From a virus, in IMG/VR virus record IMGVR_UViG_3300028388_004484, positions 1 to 64,000 of that record: a stretch of DNA of 64,000 nucleotides; one strand, 5' to 3'. This document shows positions 48,426-56,131 of this stretch, one piece after another. Within the stretch, counting starts at the first letter, position 1. Every line of letters starts with the position of its first letter. Position numbers and translations under genes: made by a program. The notes under the pieces are model-generated. The model searched no databases. It was given only the letters and a program-made list of their open reading frames with translations, and was not told the DNA's origin.

Positions 48426-50219
48426 ATGGCTTTTAACACCGACAATTCAAGGACTTTTGCCCGCTTTTACGGGCGCTACATGAAGCAGTTTGTTTGGGCG
48501 AAGCGCGGCGCGCACGTCCTGAACTTCCTTTTTTCCCTTCTTTCCGTAAAAACTTTCATGGAAAGCAGCACTATAAGCCACGCTTTTGGGGTATGGCTTT
48601 CGGTCGCTTCCCTATCTATAGGCGCCTTCGTAGCGATATGGATTGAAAAGTTAATAGATAGTAATGTCAGCATCTGGGAAGTTCAAAAAGTAAAGGGATA
48701 TTCCGGGGAATACTGGTCCAAAATGAAGCGGCCTATTACCGTTTTAGCCCTTTTTGGCCTTTTCTTAAGTCCTGTCCTTTCCTTTATGGGCGCTACCCTA
48801 TTGGGCGAAAAAACGGCGCCTGAATTCGAATATACGGACATCACAGAATTGAAGCGCGAATACGACGGCAAAAAATACCGTGAGCGGCAAACGTTCGGTG
48901 CTGACCGGGCGGAAATAAAGGAAAGGTATAAAGGCCTTGCCGATGCTGAAAAAGGGCGCTACGCGGGCCTTATTTCCGAATGGCGGAATTACCGGAAGAA
49001 GTACAATCGGCTAAAAGACGCCGGTAATGGCTGGGCCCAGGGTTACATTGACAAAGCCGATGCCAGCATTAAGGACCTGGAAAGCGATCTTTCAATCGCA
49101 TTGGCGGAACTTGAAAAGCAGAAAGCTTCGGAGTTATCCGGAATTGACAAAAGAGAATCCGAAGCCGTAACGATGATTTCCGCGGAATATCAGCGGGAAA
49201 AAGCAAAGATCGAAGAAGGCGATGAAAGGAATAAGGGCATTACGGAAACGGTAAAAGGCCTATACTTCTACTTCCTGGTATTCCTGGGCCTTGCTTCTTC
49301 CGGTTTTTTGTGGTTTTACTACCATCTTGCGGCCATCTATTTTCATGGCGCCGGGAAGGAACTACCGGAAGAAGAAGCGGACCCGGATCGCACTGTTATT
49401 GAGCGCGCTTTTTCAATCGCCGGAAAAGCTGTAAACGCCCGCGCAAATAGGTTTTTAGATGGTTTGGAAAAGAAAATCGACGCAGAACCCCGGGCTTCTT
49501 CGGCTTCGGTTCCTTCTTCGGGAAGTTATGCCCGGGATCCGGAAGGCGGGTTTTTCTTCCGGGCTAATGCCGTAACAGAAAGCGACCTGCAAACGAGCGC
49601 AAACGATCCGGCCGGGGTTATGCAAACGAGCGCAAACGATCCGGCCGGATCGGTAGAAGCCCCCGCAAACGGACCCACAAACGATTATGCGCAAACGTCG
49701 CAAACGCAGGTGGAAACTGGGATTCACGCTATAAACGAAAACCCGAATGAGAAAGTAAACGAAGAAGCAAGGGCCGCTTTCGAAGCAGCACGGCAGGCGC
49801 TGGAAGATGAACGCAGGAAGATCCGGGAAGAAGCCGAAGCACGGAAGGCGGAAGCCGAAAAAGACCGTTTGCGGGCGGAAGCGAAAAAGGAAAACCCGGC
49901 GCCTTCCGGGCCGGCCGTCGAAGTCATCGACGGAAAGGTTAAGTTCTACCATAAGAACCGGCAAACCGGAAAGTGGGAATGGAAGGACCGCCGTTCGGTA
50001 ACGGGAAGTAAAAGCCGGTACGCGCATTCCGTATTAAACATTGAAACCGAACTTAATCACGCCCGGCGCCGCACTTCCGTTTTCCGGGATACAAACAAAT
50101 GGTCCGATGACGTCCTGGCCAAACATATCCGAAGCCTGGAAAAAAAGCTTTCCGGTCATACGGAAAATCTTAACTACTGGACACGGGCGCTACAAATGAT
50201 TGACGAAATGGAAAAATAA
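48426..50219 (+). CDS. Large membrane protein with coiled coil
   Basis: 597 residues. Hydrophobic helices lie near 31-45, 54-74 and 103-126, then about 150 residues of charged coiled coil, a further helix near 277-308, and a long cytoplasmic-type tail. Near 388 the peptide QTSANDPAG is repeated, coded by a second GCAAACG cluster. A second charged helix (ARQALEDERRKIREEAEARK) precedes a basic C-terminus. No family recognised. The topology recalls membrane-anchored DNA-handling proteins of plasmids; this is only a likeness. Confidence 0.65.
   Translation: MAFNTDNSRTFARFYGRYMKQFVWAKRGAHVLNFLFSLLSVKTFMESSTISHAFGVWLSVASLSIGAFVAIWIEKLIDSNVSIWEVQKVKGYSGEYWSKMKRPITVLALFGLFLSPVLSFMGATLLGEKTAPEFEYTDITELKREYDGKKYRERQTFGADRAEIKERYKGLADAEKGRYAGLISEWRNYRKKYNRLKDAGNGWAQGYIDKADASIKDLESDLSIALAELEKQKASELSGIDKRESEAVTMISAEYQREKAKIEEGDERNKGITETVKGLYFYFLVFLGLASSGFLWFYYHLAAIYFHGAGKELPEEEADPDRTVIERAFSIAGKAVNARANRFLDGLEKKIDAEPRASSASVPSSGSYARDPEGGFFFRANAVTESDLQTSANDPAGVMQTSANDPAGSVEAPANGPTNDYAQTSQTQVETGIHAINENPNEKVNEEARAAFEAARQALEDERRKIREEAEARKAEAEKDRLRAEAKKENPAPSGPAVEVIDGKVKFYHKNRQTGKWEWKDRRSVTGSKSRYAHSVLNIETELNHARRRTSVFRDTNKWSDDVLAKHIRSLEKKLSGHTENLNYWTRALQMIDEMEK
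49589..49706 (+). repeat. GCAAACG heptamer cluster 2 (inside the CDS)
   Basis: Seven exact copies in 118 bp (49,589, 49,599, 49,622, 49,632, 49,665, 49,691, 49,700), all in one orientation, plus one variant at 49,677. They fall in two different codon phases (xxG-CAA-ACG and GCA-AAC-Gxx), so the DNA word rather than the peptide seems conserved. Confidence 0.85.
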
Positions 50220-50245
50220 ATTTTGGGATTGTGATTTGTTTTATG

Positions 50246-50279
50246 CCTCTGCCTTAAAAGGGCAGGGGCTTTTTTTTTA
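50246..50279 (+). terminator. Terminator
   Basis: CCTCTGCC pairs with GGCAGGGG over seven bases, then nine T. Confidence 0.85.
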
Positions 50280-50286
50280 CCTTTTA

Positions 50287-50328
50287 GTCAGAAATGTTTG
50301 ACAATTAAATTAAAAAGCCATACCTTGC
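50287..50328 (+). promoter_or_regulatory. Class B promoter (diverged)
   Basis: GTCAGAAATGTTTGAC dyad with TTTG at 50,297; TACCTTGC at 50,321-50,328; spacer 20. Confidence 0.7.
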
Positions 50329-50372
50329 CTTCGTTTTAAGTCATAAAATTTTGATAAATTAAAGCCGAACTA

Positions 50373-50630
50373 ATGGAAGCTACATTAATGAAGAAAATGA
50401 GTAGGATTAAAACGGGGCAAGATGCCTTTCTTTGGCTGAAGGACCGTTACCTAAAAAACCGGGCCTTACTTAATTTAAGCCAGATCGAAATGTTCTGCGG
50501 CCTGGGCGCGACTTCCCTTTTCCGGGCGATCGAAAGGGATCAAACCGATATGCGCGAAAGTGATAAACTTGTGCGGTTTATCGAATTCCTACAGGACGGA
50601 ATCCTGCCGGCGGCGGAAAAAGAAGAATAA
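50373..50630 (+). CDS. Small HTH-like protein
   Basis: 85 residues; an internal start at 50,388 is possible. LLNLSQIEMFCGLGATSLFRAIERDQ has the shape of a helix-turn-helix. It could regulate the neighbouring class B genes. Family not certain. Confidence 0.55.
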   Translation: MEATLMKKMSRIKTGQDAFLWLKDRYLKNRALLNLSQIEMFCGLGATSLFRAIERDQTDMRESDKLVRFIEFLQDGILPAAEKEE

Positions 50631-50653
50631 AACGGACATTTCCCGGGCGGCCT

Positions 50654-50740
50654 TTTGTCTTTTCGGTAATATTTGCTATATTTGATAAGCAGAATTTTTC
50701 AAATTGGTTAGTTTTCGCAGGGGCTTCGGCCCTTGCTTTT
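50654..50740 (+). promoter_or_regulatory. Promoter with attenuator-like hairpin
   Basis: TTTG at 50,654 and TATATTTG at 50,677-50,684, spacer 19: a consensus promoter without class A or B dyad. Between it and the gene is GCAGGGGC-TTCG-GCCCTTGC-TTTT (50,717-50,740), a terminator-like stem inside the leader, so transcription may be attenuated. Confidence 0.7.
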
Positions 50741-50753
50741 AAAGCAAGTTGAA

Positions 50754-50978
50754 ATGAACAAAAACACACCAACTCCTTACCTTTTATTCCGGGCTAAGGA
50801 AATCGCCGAAGCGCTTCCGGCGCCGGAAGATCCCAAAAAATGCAAAGTTAAGTCTATTCATCCCCGCCTTCCTGGTCAGGTTCTTAAGCACGCTTCTGGC
50901 GCCTACGTTATAGGGTTCGGTGGCGGAATTGACTTAAAAGTTAACGGCCAGGACTTCCAGGCTATAAAAATAAGGTGA
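50754..50978 (+). CDS. Small protein (unknown)
   Basis: 74 residues from the ATG after AAAGCAAGTTGAA. Beta-like, with KSIHPRLPGQVLKHASGAYV. No family recognised. Confidence 0.55.
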   Translation: MNKNTPTPYLLFRAKEIAEALPAPEDPKKCKVKSIHPRLPGQVLKHASGAYVIGFGGGIDLKVNGQDFQAIKIR

Positions 50979-50979
50979 A

Positions 50980-51654
50980 ATGATTTACGTAGGAGTAATG
51001 CCGACTTCTTCACTTCCGTCAGCGTCACGGATTGCGCATATCGAATTTAAGGAAGAAAAGATGACCGCCGGAAAGATGGTGAAGTACTGGTATGTTTGGG
51101 TAATAGACCCGGATCGCATTCCGCCGGCCTTCCCGGAAGATACCCTTCAAAAGGAGAAGGTACGCAAGCTGGATAAGATATTTAACCGGCTTAAGAACAA
51201 ATTTTTAACTCTGGCCGTGGCTCTTGCCGTAACTCTGGCCGCTACGCCTTCCGGGGCGCAAATTATCTTTACGCCCGGGGATCTGCCATGGATCGACGAA
51301 AGCGGAATGTACGTTTATCCAGCCGAAGTGATAAGCGTATACGATGGCGACACTTTTACGGCGAAAGTCGATTTGGGTTTTTCGGTTTCCGTCGTTCATA
51401 CCTTCCGCCTTGCGAACGTCGATACCCCGGAAGTGAGGGGTGCGGAACGTCCGGAAGGGGTCCGGGTCCGGGACTATGTCCGGGGCTTAATCGAAGGGAA
51501 GGAAGTATTTCTTATGACCTACGACGATAGGACCGGGAAGTACGGGCGCTACCTTTCCGACGTTTGGACGCTTATCGAACTTGAAAAATCCGTTTTTTGG
51601 ATAAACCTTGGCCCGCACCTTTTGGAAAACGGGATGGCGGACAAATACGAATAA
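50980..51654 (+). CDS. Thermonuclease-like (SNase) protein with membrane or signal segment
   Basis: 224 residues. The C-terminal 130 residues are an SNase fold: VISVYDGDTFTAKVDLG, FRLANVDTPEVRG, then TGKYGRYLSDV with catalytic-type Arg. A hydrophobic stretch ending SGAQ (about 75-93) precedes it, so the enzyme is either exported from an internal start near residue 48 or membrane-anchored. It would cut DNA or RNA in the periplasm or outside. Unusual for a phage accessory gene. Confidence 0.8.
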   Translation: MIYVGVMPTSSLPSASRIAHIEFKEEKMTAGKMVKYWYVWVIDPDRIPPAFPEDTLQKEKVRKLDKIFNRLKNKFLTLAVALAVTLAATPSGAQIIFTPGDLPWIDESGMYVYPAEVISVYDGDTFTAKVDLGFSVSVVHTFRLANVDTPEVRGAERPEGVRVRDYVRGLIEGKEVFLMTYDDRTGKYGRYLSDVWTLIELEKSVFWINLGPHLLENGMADKYE

Positions 51655-51677
51655 GACCTTAACTTAACCGGATCCAT

Positions 51678-51830
51678 GTGCTAATTTTTGCTATTCTTTT
51701 ACTCTGCGCGGCCTTTTTCCTTCGGAAGAAATGGAATCCGCCGGCGGACCTGGAAACCGGCTATTTAGGACCATTAGCCGTAGGAAAGGAAGTAAAAAGC
51801 CGGATCCGGGAAAGATCGGAGCAAAAATAA
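51678..51830 (+). CDS. Tiny membrane protein (GTG start)
   Basis: 50 residues, one helix at the start (LIFAILLLCAAFFLRKKW), then a polar tail. The nearby ATG at 51,675 is out of frame and stops at once, so GTG 51,678 is taken. Low-moderate support. Confidence 0.4.
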   Translation: MLIFAILLLCAAFFLRKKWNPPADLETGYLGPLAVGKEVKSRIRERSEQK

Positions 51831-51833
51831 ATT

Positions 51834-51875
51834 GTCAAAAAAGCTTGACTTTTTGAGATGCTTTATTTAGCTTTA
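51834..51875 (+). promoter_or_regulatory. Class B promoter
   Basis: GTCAAAAAAGCTTGAC dyad; -33 is CTTG at 51,844; TAGCTTTA at 51,868-51,875; spacer 20. Confidence 0.7.
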
Positions 51876-51901
51876 CATCATCAACTAAATAACGAGTTAA
51901 A

Positions 51902-52393
51902 ATGAAGGACTACAAAGTATTTATTCCTTTTCCGATTGTTGCGGTATCTTACGGATATTCGGAAAGTCGAATCGAAAGTATAATACCTTCGGGTGTTTAC
52001 TCCGTAATTGAAGATACGGGATCTTATGAAAAAAACCCGTCGCAAGTATTAATACAATTTGCCGGCGCTGAATTTTGGCTTTACCTTTCCAGGCATACGC
52101 CGTGGGATCATTTCCCCGTCGAAGGCGTATTTCCCGTTTATCAGGATTTTGACTTTTCTTTTCTTTATATGGATGTTTCGAATGAAGAAATGACCGAAAA
52201 TTTACAAGCCTTGCGGCCGGCTTCCGCTTCCGTCGAAGAATATGTTTTTGGTGACGCCGACATTTGGGAAGAATGGGAAGGCTTCGGATCGATCCGGGCC
52301 GCATGGCTTTCCGCGGTCATGTACGATAGGTCTTATTATTTTGTTACCCGAAAAAGAATGGACCATATTTTTACAATGGCCCTGGGCGATTGA
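51902..52393 (+). CDS. Accessory protein (unknown)
   Basis: 163 residues, aromatic-rich and beta-like (FIPFPIVAVSYGYSES; EFWLYLSRHTPWDHF). No motif. Leader AACGAGTTAAAATG. Confidence 0.55.
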   Translation: MKDYKVFIPFPIVAVSYGYSESRIESIIPSGVYSVIEDTGSYEKNPSQVLIQFAGAEFWLYLSRHTPWDHFPVEGVFPVYQDFDFSFLYMDVSNEEMTENLQALRPASASVEEYVFGDADIWEEWEGFGSIRAAWLSAVMYDRSYYFVTRKRMDHIFTMALGD

Positions 52394-52431
52394 AATAATA
52401 GAAGAAAAGCGGTAAATTGCCTACAAGACCC

Positions 52432-52498
52432 ACGGGTTTCATGCCCTGCCCGGTTAACTAGACTTCATGTCTAGGATGAAACCGGCCGGGGCTTTTTT
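52432..52498 (+). terminator. Complex nested terminator
   Basis: GGTTTCAT/ATGAAACC encloses CTAGAC-TTCAT-GTCTAG, and an outer GC-rich segment (CGGCCGGGGC) leads to TTTTTTA. It is more elaborate than the TTCG terminators and closes the accessory region before the tail operon. Confidence 0.65.
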
Positions 52499-52546
52499 AT
52501 TTTCTGCTTTATCCGATTTGCCGTATATTTCGGGAAAATTATTGCC

Positions 52547-53128
52547 ATGAGTAAAATCGCTGAATTAATCAAAATCTTGAAAGAAGATACCTTGCCCAGG
52601 AGCGAAAACCGAAAAATGGGCCTATCTTTTAATAACCTAATATTTTCCCTGGTCGCTATTTACCCGGAAAGCCGGCAGGAACTTTTCGCCGTTTTCAAAA
52701 ACCGGCTTTCGGTAAGGAAGAAGGGGGAACCGGCGGTTTCTAAAAAGTCGGAAGCGATCTTTGGAAAATCGGATATGACGCCGTACATCGACCCGGATTG
52801 CCCGGGTTGCCCGCCGAAGGAGACATCCGGCCCGGGCCTTAAGCCGGTAAAGGTCCAAGCGGAAGAAGCGGAAGAAGCCGACTTCGAACTGCCCGGAGAA
52901 CTTTACGACGATGACGACGACGACGTTATTACAGTTCAGGATGTTCGCGACGTATCGACCCGGGAAGAACTGGATACCTTCTTCGGGGTAGGGGATGTTG
53001 CCGACGACATAATTATCGAAAACGCCCGGGCCTTTATGGGTTCTTTGGGAAAGGAATATAATTCCCGACTGCGAAGCGTGAATGCTGTTTTAAATGAATT
53101 CTTCCGAAAGGTAATCGAAGAAGCATGA
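52547..53128 (+). CDS. Tail-module protein (unknown)
   Basis: 193 residues: helical start, a CPGCPPKE Cys pair near 86, an acidic linker (DDDDDD near 125), helical end. First gene of the tail operon, where scaffold or assembly proteins occur. ATCCGATTTG at 52,511 upstream recalls a class A site, with a poor -7 box. Confidence 0.5.
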   Translation: MSKIAELIKILKEDTLPRSENRKMGLSFNNLIFSLVAIYPESRQELFAVFKNRLSVRKKGEPAVSKKSEAIFGKSDMTPYIDPDCPGCPPKETSGPGLKPVKVQAEEAEEADFELPGELYDDDDDDVITVQDVRDVSTREELDTFFGVGDVADDIIIENARAFMGSLGKEYNSRLRSVNAVLNEFFRKVIEEA

Positions 53129-53970
53129 CAAAAGATGTAAAAGAACTTCCGGCCGGTTACGTCGAACTGAACACGGAAATAGGGGTCTTTAAGATTCCTA
53201 TTTCTGTGTCAGAAATTACCTTTTCGGAATTTCTTGACTTCCGGGCCGCGGAAGATAAGTTCTTTGAAGTTGTATCGCCGGAAAGCTACGAAAAAACGCC
53301 GCAGGAAGCCGATGCGTCGCCGCTGCTTGACGATCTTTCTGGAATAGACGACTACGACCCGAAGAAGGCAGAAGACGCCCTGGCGGCCATTATTTCCGTC
53401 TTTGTCCGTGGGCCGGTCGAAAAGTTGCCCCTAAATTTCCCCGGTGAAGATCCTTCGGAAGCCTTGCGCCGGCCTTTCGCTTTCGACTTCCTTTCGAAAT
53501 TCAGGCTTTACGGCCACCTTTTTTCCCTTATTCGTGACAAAATGGAAGAAGTCGAAAAGGAAGGAATCGATCATACCTTTTCCGCGGAATATAAGGGCGA
53601 AGCTTTTTTCATTGAGCCCGACGACGCAAAAAGGGTTTTAATGCTTAAGACTTACGAAGCCGGCGAAGTCGTTACCATTTCACGTAATGACCAACTTCTT
53701 ACCGAAGCGATTGAAAAGAACGGGGATCCTTCCCGGGCGATTGAATTCGAACGAGAACTTAGGGCGATGGCCGTTTTGCTTCGAAAGAAAGGTGAACGCC
53801 TTCCTTCCAATATCCGTGACTTGACGCAATTTATTGACGACCGGGCGCGGCATTTCTCCGCACTTCCGATGGACATCGTTCTTCGCGTCCGTTTTTTTTT
53901 GGCCAGTACCTTTCAAGACTTGAAAAGAATGGCCATTATGCGCTTTTTATACATGGAGCGCCACGGATAA
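53125..53970 (+). CDS. Tail-module protein (unknown)
   Basis: 281 residues, 4-bp overlap with the previous gene. Mostly helical, acidic middle (SGIDDYDPKKAEDALAAI). Position two-to-six genes before the tape measure suggests a tail tube or assembly role. No family recognised. Confidence 0.5.
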   Translation: MTKDVKELPAGYVELNTEIGVFKIPISVSEITFSEFLDFRAAEDKFFEVVSPESYEKTPQEADASPLLDDLSGIDDYDPKKAEDALAAIISVFVRGPVEKLPLNFPGEDPSEALRRPFAFDFLSKFRLYGHLFSLIRDKMEEVEKEGIDHTFSAEYKGEAFFIEPDDAKRVLMLKTYEAGEVVTISRNDQLLTEAIEKNGDPSRAIEFERELRAMAVLLRKKGERLPSNIRDLTQFIDDRARHFSALPMDIVLRVRFFLASTFQDLKRMAIMRFLYMERHG

Positions 53971-53978
53971 ACCTGCCG

Positions 53979-54209
53979 GTGCGGAATACCGAAGAAGCGA
54001 AGGCACGAAGCAGGGCGGAACGGGTAATAAGGGCCGCTTCCGAACAAACGCAAAAACTTATAGGCCTGCAATGGGTCTACGTAGAAGCGATGGAAAACGG
54101 GCTTTTCCAGGACGGTAAAACGGATCCTTTTGAAGGGGTTTTTCGGGCGGACTTCGAACAGCTAATTTATTTAATCGGCCTTCGGGCCGGAAGAATTAAG
54201 GTACAATGA
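53979..54209 (+). CDS. Small tail-module protein (GTG start)
   Basis: 76 residues, helical (RSRAERVIRAASEQTQKLIG). Just before a membrane protein with 4-bp overlap. Small helical proteins before tape measures are often tail-assembly chaperones; unproven here. Confidence 0.5.
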   Translation: MRNTEEAKARSRAERVIRAASEQTQKLIGLQWVYVEAMENGLFQDGKTDPFEGVFRADFEQLIYLIGLRAGRIKVQ

Positions 54210-54646
54210 TTTTTCAGATTTTCGACTTTTGGCTTATTTTAGGGATTGCTTCCATTTCTATCGCCGGCGCGGCTAATGCGGTAATGGATACCCTGGTACA
54301 CCATTACGACCAAAGTATTTTCCCGAAGATGGGGAAGGCCGTATGGTTCTGGAATCCGAAGGTAAGCTGGCAAAGAAAATGGAAGGACGGGAAGAAGGAA
54401 AACGGCGAAGCCTTCCCGCTTTCTTCGACGGCGCTTGTTTTTCTTACCGATGGATGGCATCTTTTCCAGTTCATACAAAACCGCTTTTATAACATTGCAT
54501 TTGGCGCCTTTGCGATTTCCGGCGTTCTTAATCCTTACGAAGGGCCAGTCTGGGTTTTGTTCGTTTTCATCTTTGTTATGGCGGCCGTGGTCCATTCAGT
54601 TTCATTTGAAGTTTTTTACGGGAAAATACTTATTAAAAATGACTGA
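54206..54646 (+). CDS. Membrane protein in the tail operon
   Basis: 146 residues with about three hydrophobic helices (8-28, 88-105, 112-135) and a basic loop (WQRKWKDGKKENG). Unusual among tail genes; could be an exclusion or accessory protein. Family not recognised. Confidence 0.55.
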   Translation: MIFQIFDFWLILGIASISIAGAANAVMDTLVHHYDQSIFPKMGKAVWFWNPKVSWQRKWKDGKKENGEAFPLSSTALVFLTDGWHLFQFIQNRFYNIAFGAFAISGVLNPYEGPVWVLFVFIFVMAAVVHSVSFEVFYGKILIKND

Positions 54647-54845
54647 AAAAAAATACCTGCTTGTTCAAGTAGGGGACGGCCCGCCGGAAATCGTAGCGGA
54701 TACGAAATTTAACCGGGCCGTGTATGGCGGCATCGTAGCGAAGGCGGCAAACAAGTTTCAAAGAAGTTTTATTGTTTTCGATGGAACGCTTCCGCAATGC
54801 CTGGAAGAATTACTTGATTACCCCCGGTCAAAAAACCAGGGGTAA
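54639..54845 (+). CDS. Small protein ending in iterons
   Basis: 68 residues, 8-bp overlap with the previous gene. The last codons (DYPRSKNQG) are coded by the first iteron of the second origin-like block. Function unknown. Confidence 0.55.
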   Translation: MTEKKYLLVQVGDGPPEIVADTKFNRAVYGGIVAKAANKFQRSFIVFDGTLPQCLEELLDYPRSKNQG

Positions 54846-54949
54846 GGGGGGACCCCCGGTCAAAAAACCAGGGGACCCCCGGTCAAAAAACCGGGGTATA
54901 CTATAATAAGTAATATTAGTATAAATATAGTCCAAAATGAATTTTGAAC
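54820..54949 (+). other. Second origin-like block (copy 2)
   Basis: ACCCCCGGTCAAAA occurs at 54,820, 54,852 and 54,875, spacing 32 and 23 bp against 33 and 23 in copy 1. The AT-rich stretch 54,897-54,929 and GTCCAAAA-TGAA-TTTTGAAC match copy 1 closely (ATAAGTAATATTAGTA shared exactly). Each iteron here also forms a hairpin with ACCAGGGG or ACCGGGG. It lies between genes in the tail operon. Confidence 0.7.
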
Positions 54950-55608
54950 TTTTCAAATTAATCCTTCGGCAAATAGTCGTATCATGGCCGTTACAGGATT
55001 CCGGCTTTCGGGTTAATTGTTTTTCCTTCCTTGACGAAAGCGGCGATATAGCGAAGGACGACTTCGGGCGGAATTATGCAGACTACCTTTCCGGCGCCTT
55101 TTGGGCCAGGAATTGGTTTCTTTCCGGCGCCGAAGAAAATACGATGCGGCGCGAATTCCCGGCGCTTTTGGTTGAATGGAAGCGGACGTTTGCGCACTCT
55201 TCTGCTTCTTCAATGGTAGCGGAAGTTTATCTTACGATCGTTCAGGATGAAGATTGTCAGGGGCGCGTTTTAGGAATTACCGAAGTCGACATCGAAAATA
55301 CGACCGCTTTACATAACCTTATTCGGGAACTTCGTTCTTTTTCGGAATATGAGATTGCGGACGGATTTGGTGGAACGGTCAGCGCCTGGATGCCGGAAGC
55401 CCGGGCGACAATCGAAGGATACACAGCTAAAACGGGGTACAATCTTTTATCGCACCTTCTTTACCTTCCGGAAAGCTACGACAATTCCTTTTTTGGGGTC
55501 GAAGGCTTTCGTTCTGCGACCTGCTTCCTTCGGGTCGAAATATGCGAAGAAGGAATTTCATTCGACCATGAAACAAAGGAAGTCGAATTAACACCAATTG
55601 CACAATGA
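54937..55608 (+). CDS. Tail-module protein (unknown)
   Basis: 223 residues, alpha/beta, with FWARNWFLSGAEENTM. Its ATG lies inside the palindrome at the end of the origin-like block, so regulation may be linked. Overlap of 4 bp with the gp10-like gene supports a head-tail joining or tail-terminator role. Confidence 0.55.
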   Translation: MNFELFKLILRQIVVSWPLQDSGFRVNCFSFLDESGDIAKDDFGRNYADYLSGAFWARNWFLSGAEENTMRREFPALLVEWKRTFAHSSASSMVAEVYLTIVQDEDCQGRVLGITEVDIENTTALHNLIRELRSFSEYEIADGFGGTVSAWMPEARATIEGYTAKTGYNLLSHLLYLPESYDNSFFGVEGFRSATCFLRVEICEEGISFDHETKEVELTPIAQ

Positions 55609-56096
55609 GCGCGGAATTAAGGCGGGCGGTCGAAGCTTCCCTTGAAGCGATTATGGCGGCCGCGGCGCAGGAAATAAGAGATCAGGGCCACGTAGCGACA
55701 GGGCGGGGAGTAAAAAGCCTGGAAAAAAGGGTTCGTGAGGCCGGCAGCGTCATTATAGGCGACGTTCTTATCGAATCTTATATGAACTATGTTGATAGCG
55801 GAACAAGGCCGCACAGGCCGCCATACGGCCCTATAAGGCGGTGGGCGCAAGCGGTTAAGCCGGGCGCAAATTCAAAGGAATTAGATAGCTTCGCTTGGGC
55901 CGTCGTTAAAAAGATCGAAAAGGAAGGGACGCCAACGGGTGGATCTTTTCGTTTTTCAAATAATGGCCGGCGCAAAAACTGGTCGAAATTCGCTATTTCC
56001 GCTTCCGAAAATCGTTTCGAATCGATTATGGAAGACGAAGGGTGGATCCGGAAAGCTTTAGATAATGTAATTGAGGAAAGCCGGAAAAGAAGGTAA
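55605..56096 (+). CDS. HK97 gp10-like tail-completion protein
   Basis: 163 residues. ATGRGVKSLEKRV, then YMNYVDSGTRPHRPPYGPIR and a C-terminal KKIEKEGTP segment match the HK97 gp10-like family of head-tail joining proteins. Placed just before the tape measure, as usual. Confidence 0.8.
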   Translation: MSAELRRAVEASLEAIMAAAAQEIRDQGHVATGRGVKSLEKRVREAGSVIIGDVLIESYMNYVDSGTRPHRPPYGPIRRWAQAVKPGANSKELDSFAWAVVKKIEKEGTPTGGSFRFSNNGRRKNWSKFAISASENRFESIMEDEGWIRKALDNVIEESRKRR

Positions 56097-56131
56097 AAGA
56101 AGCAAGGCATATCTTTTAAAAAAAGTATGCC

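Noticed and set aside
54435-54845. Longer version of the 54,639 gene
   Set aside because: The front would lie entirely inside the membrane-protein gene in another frame; the internal ATG gives a clean coupled start.
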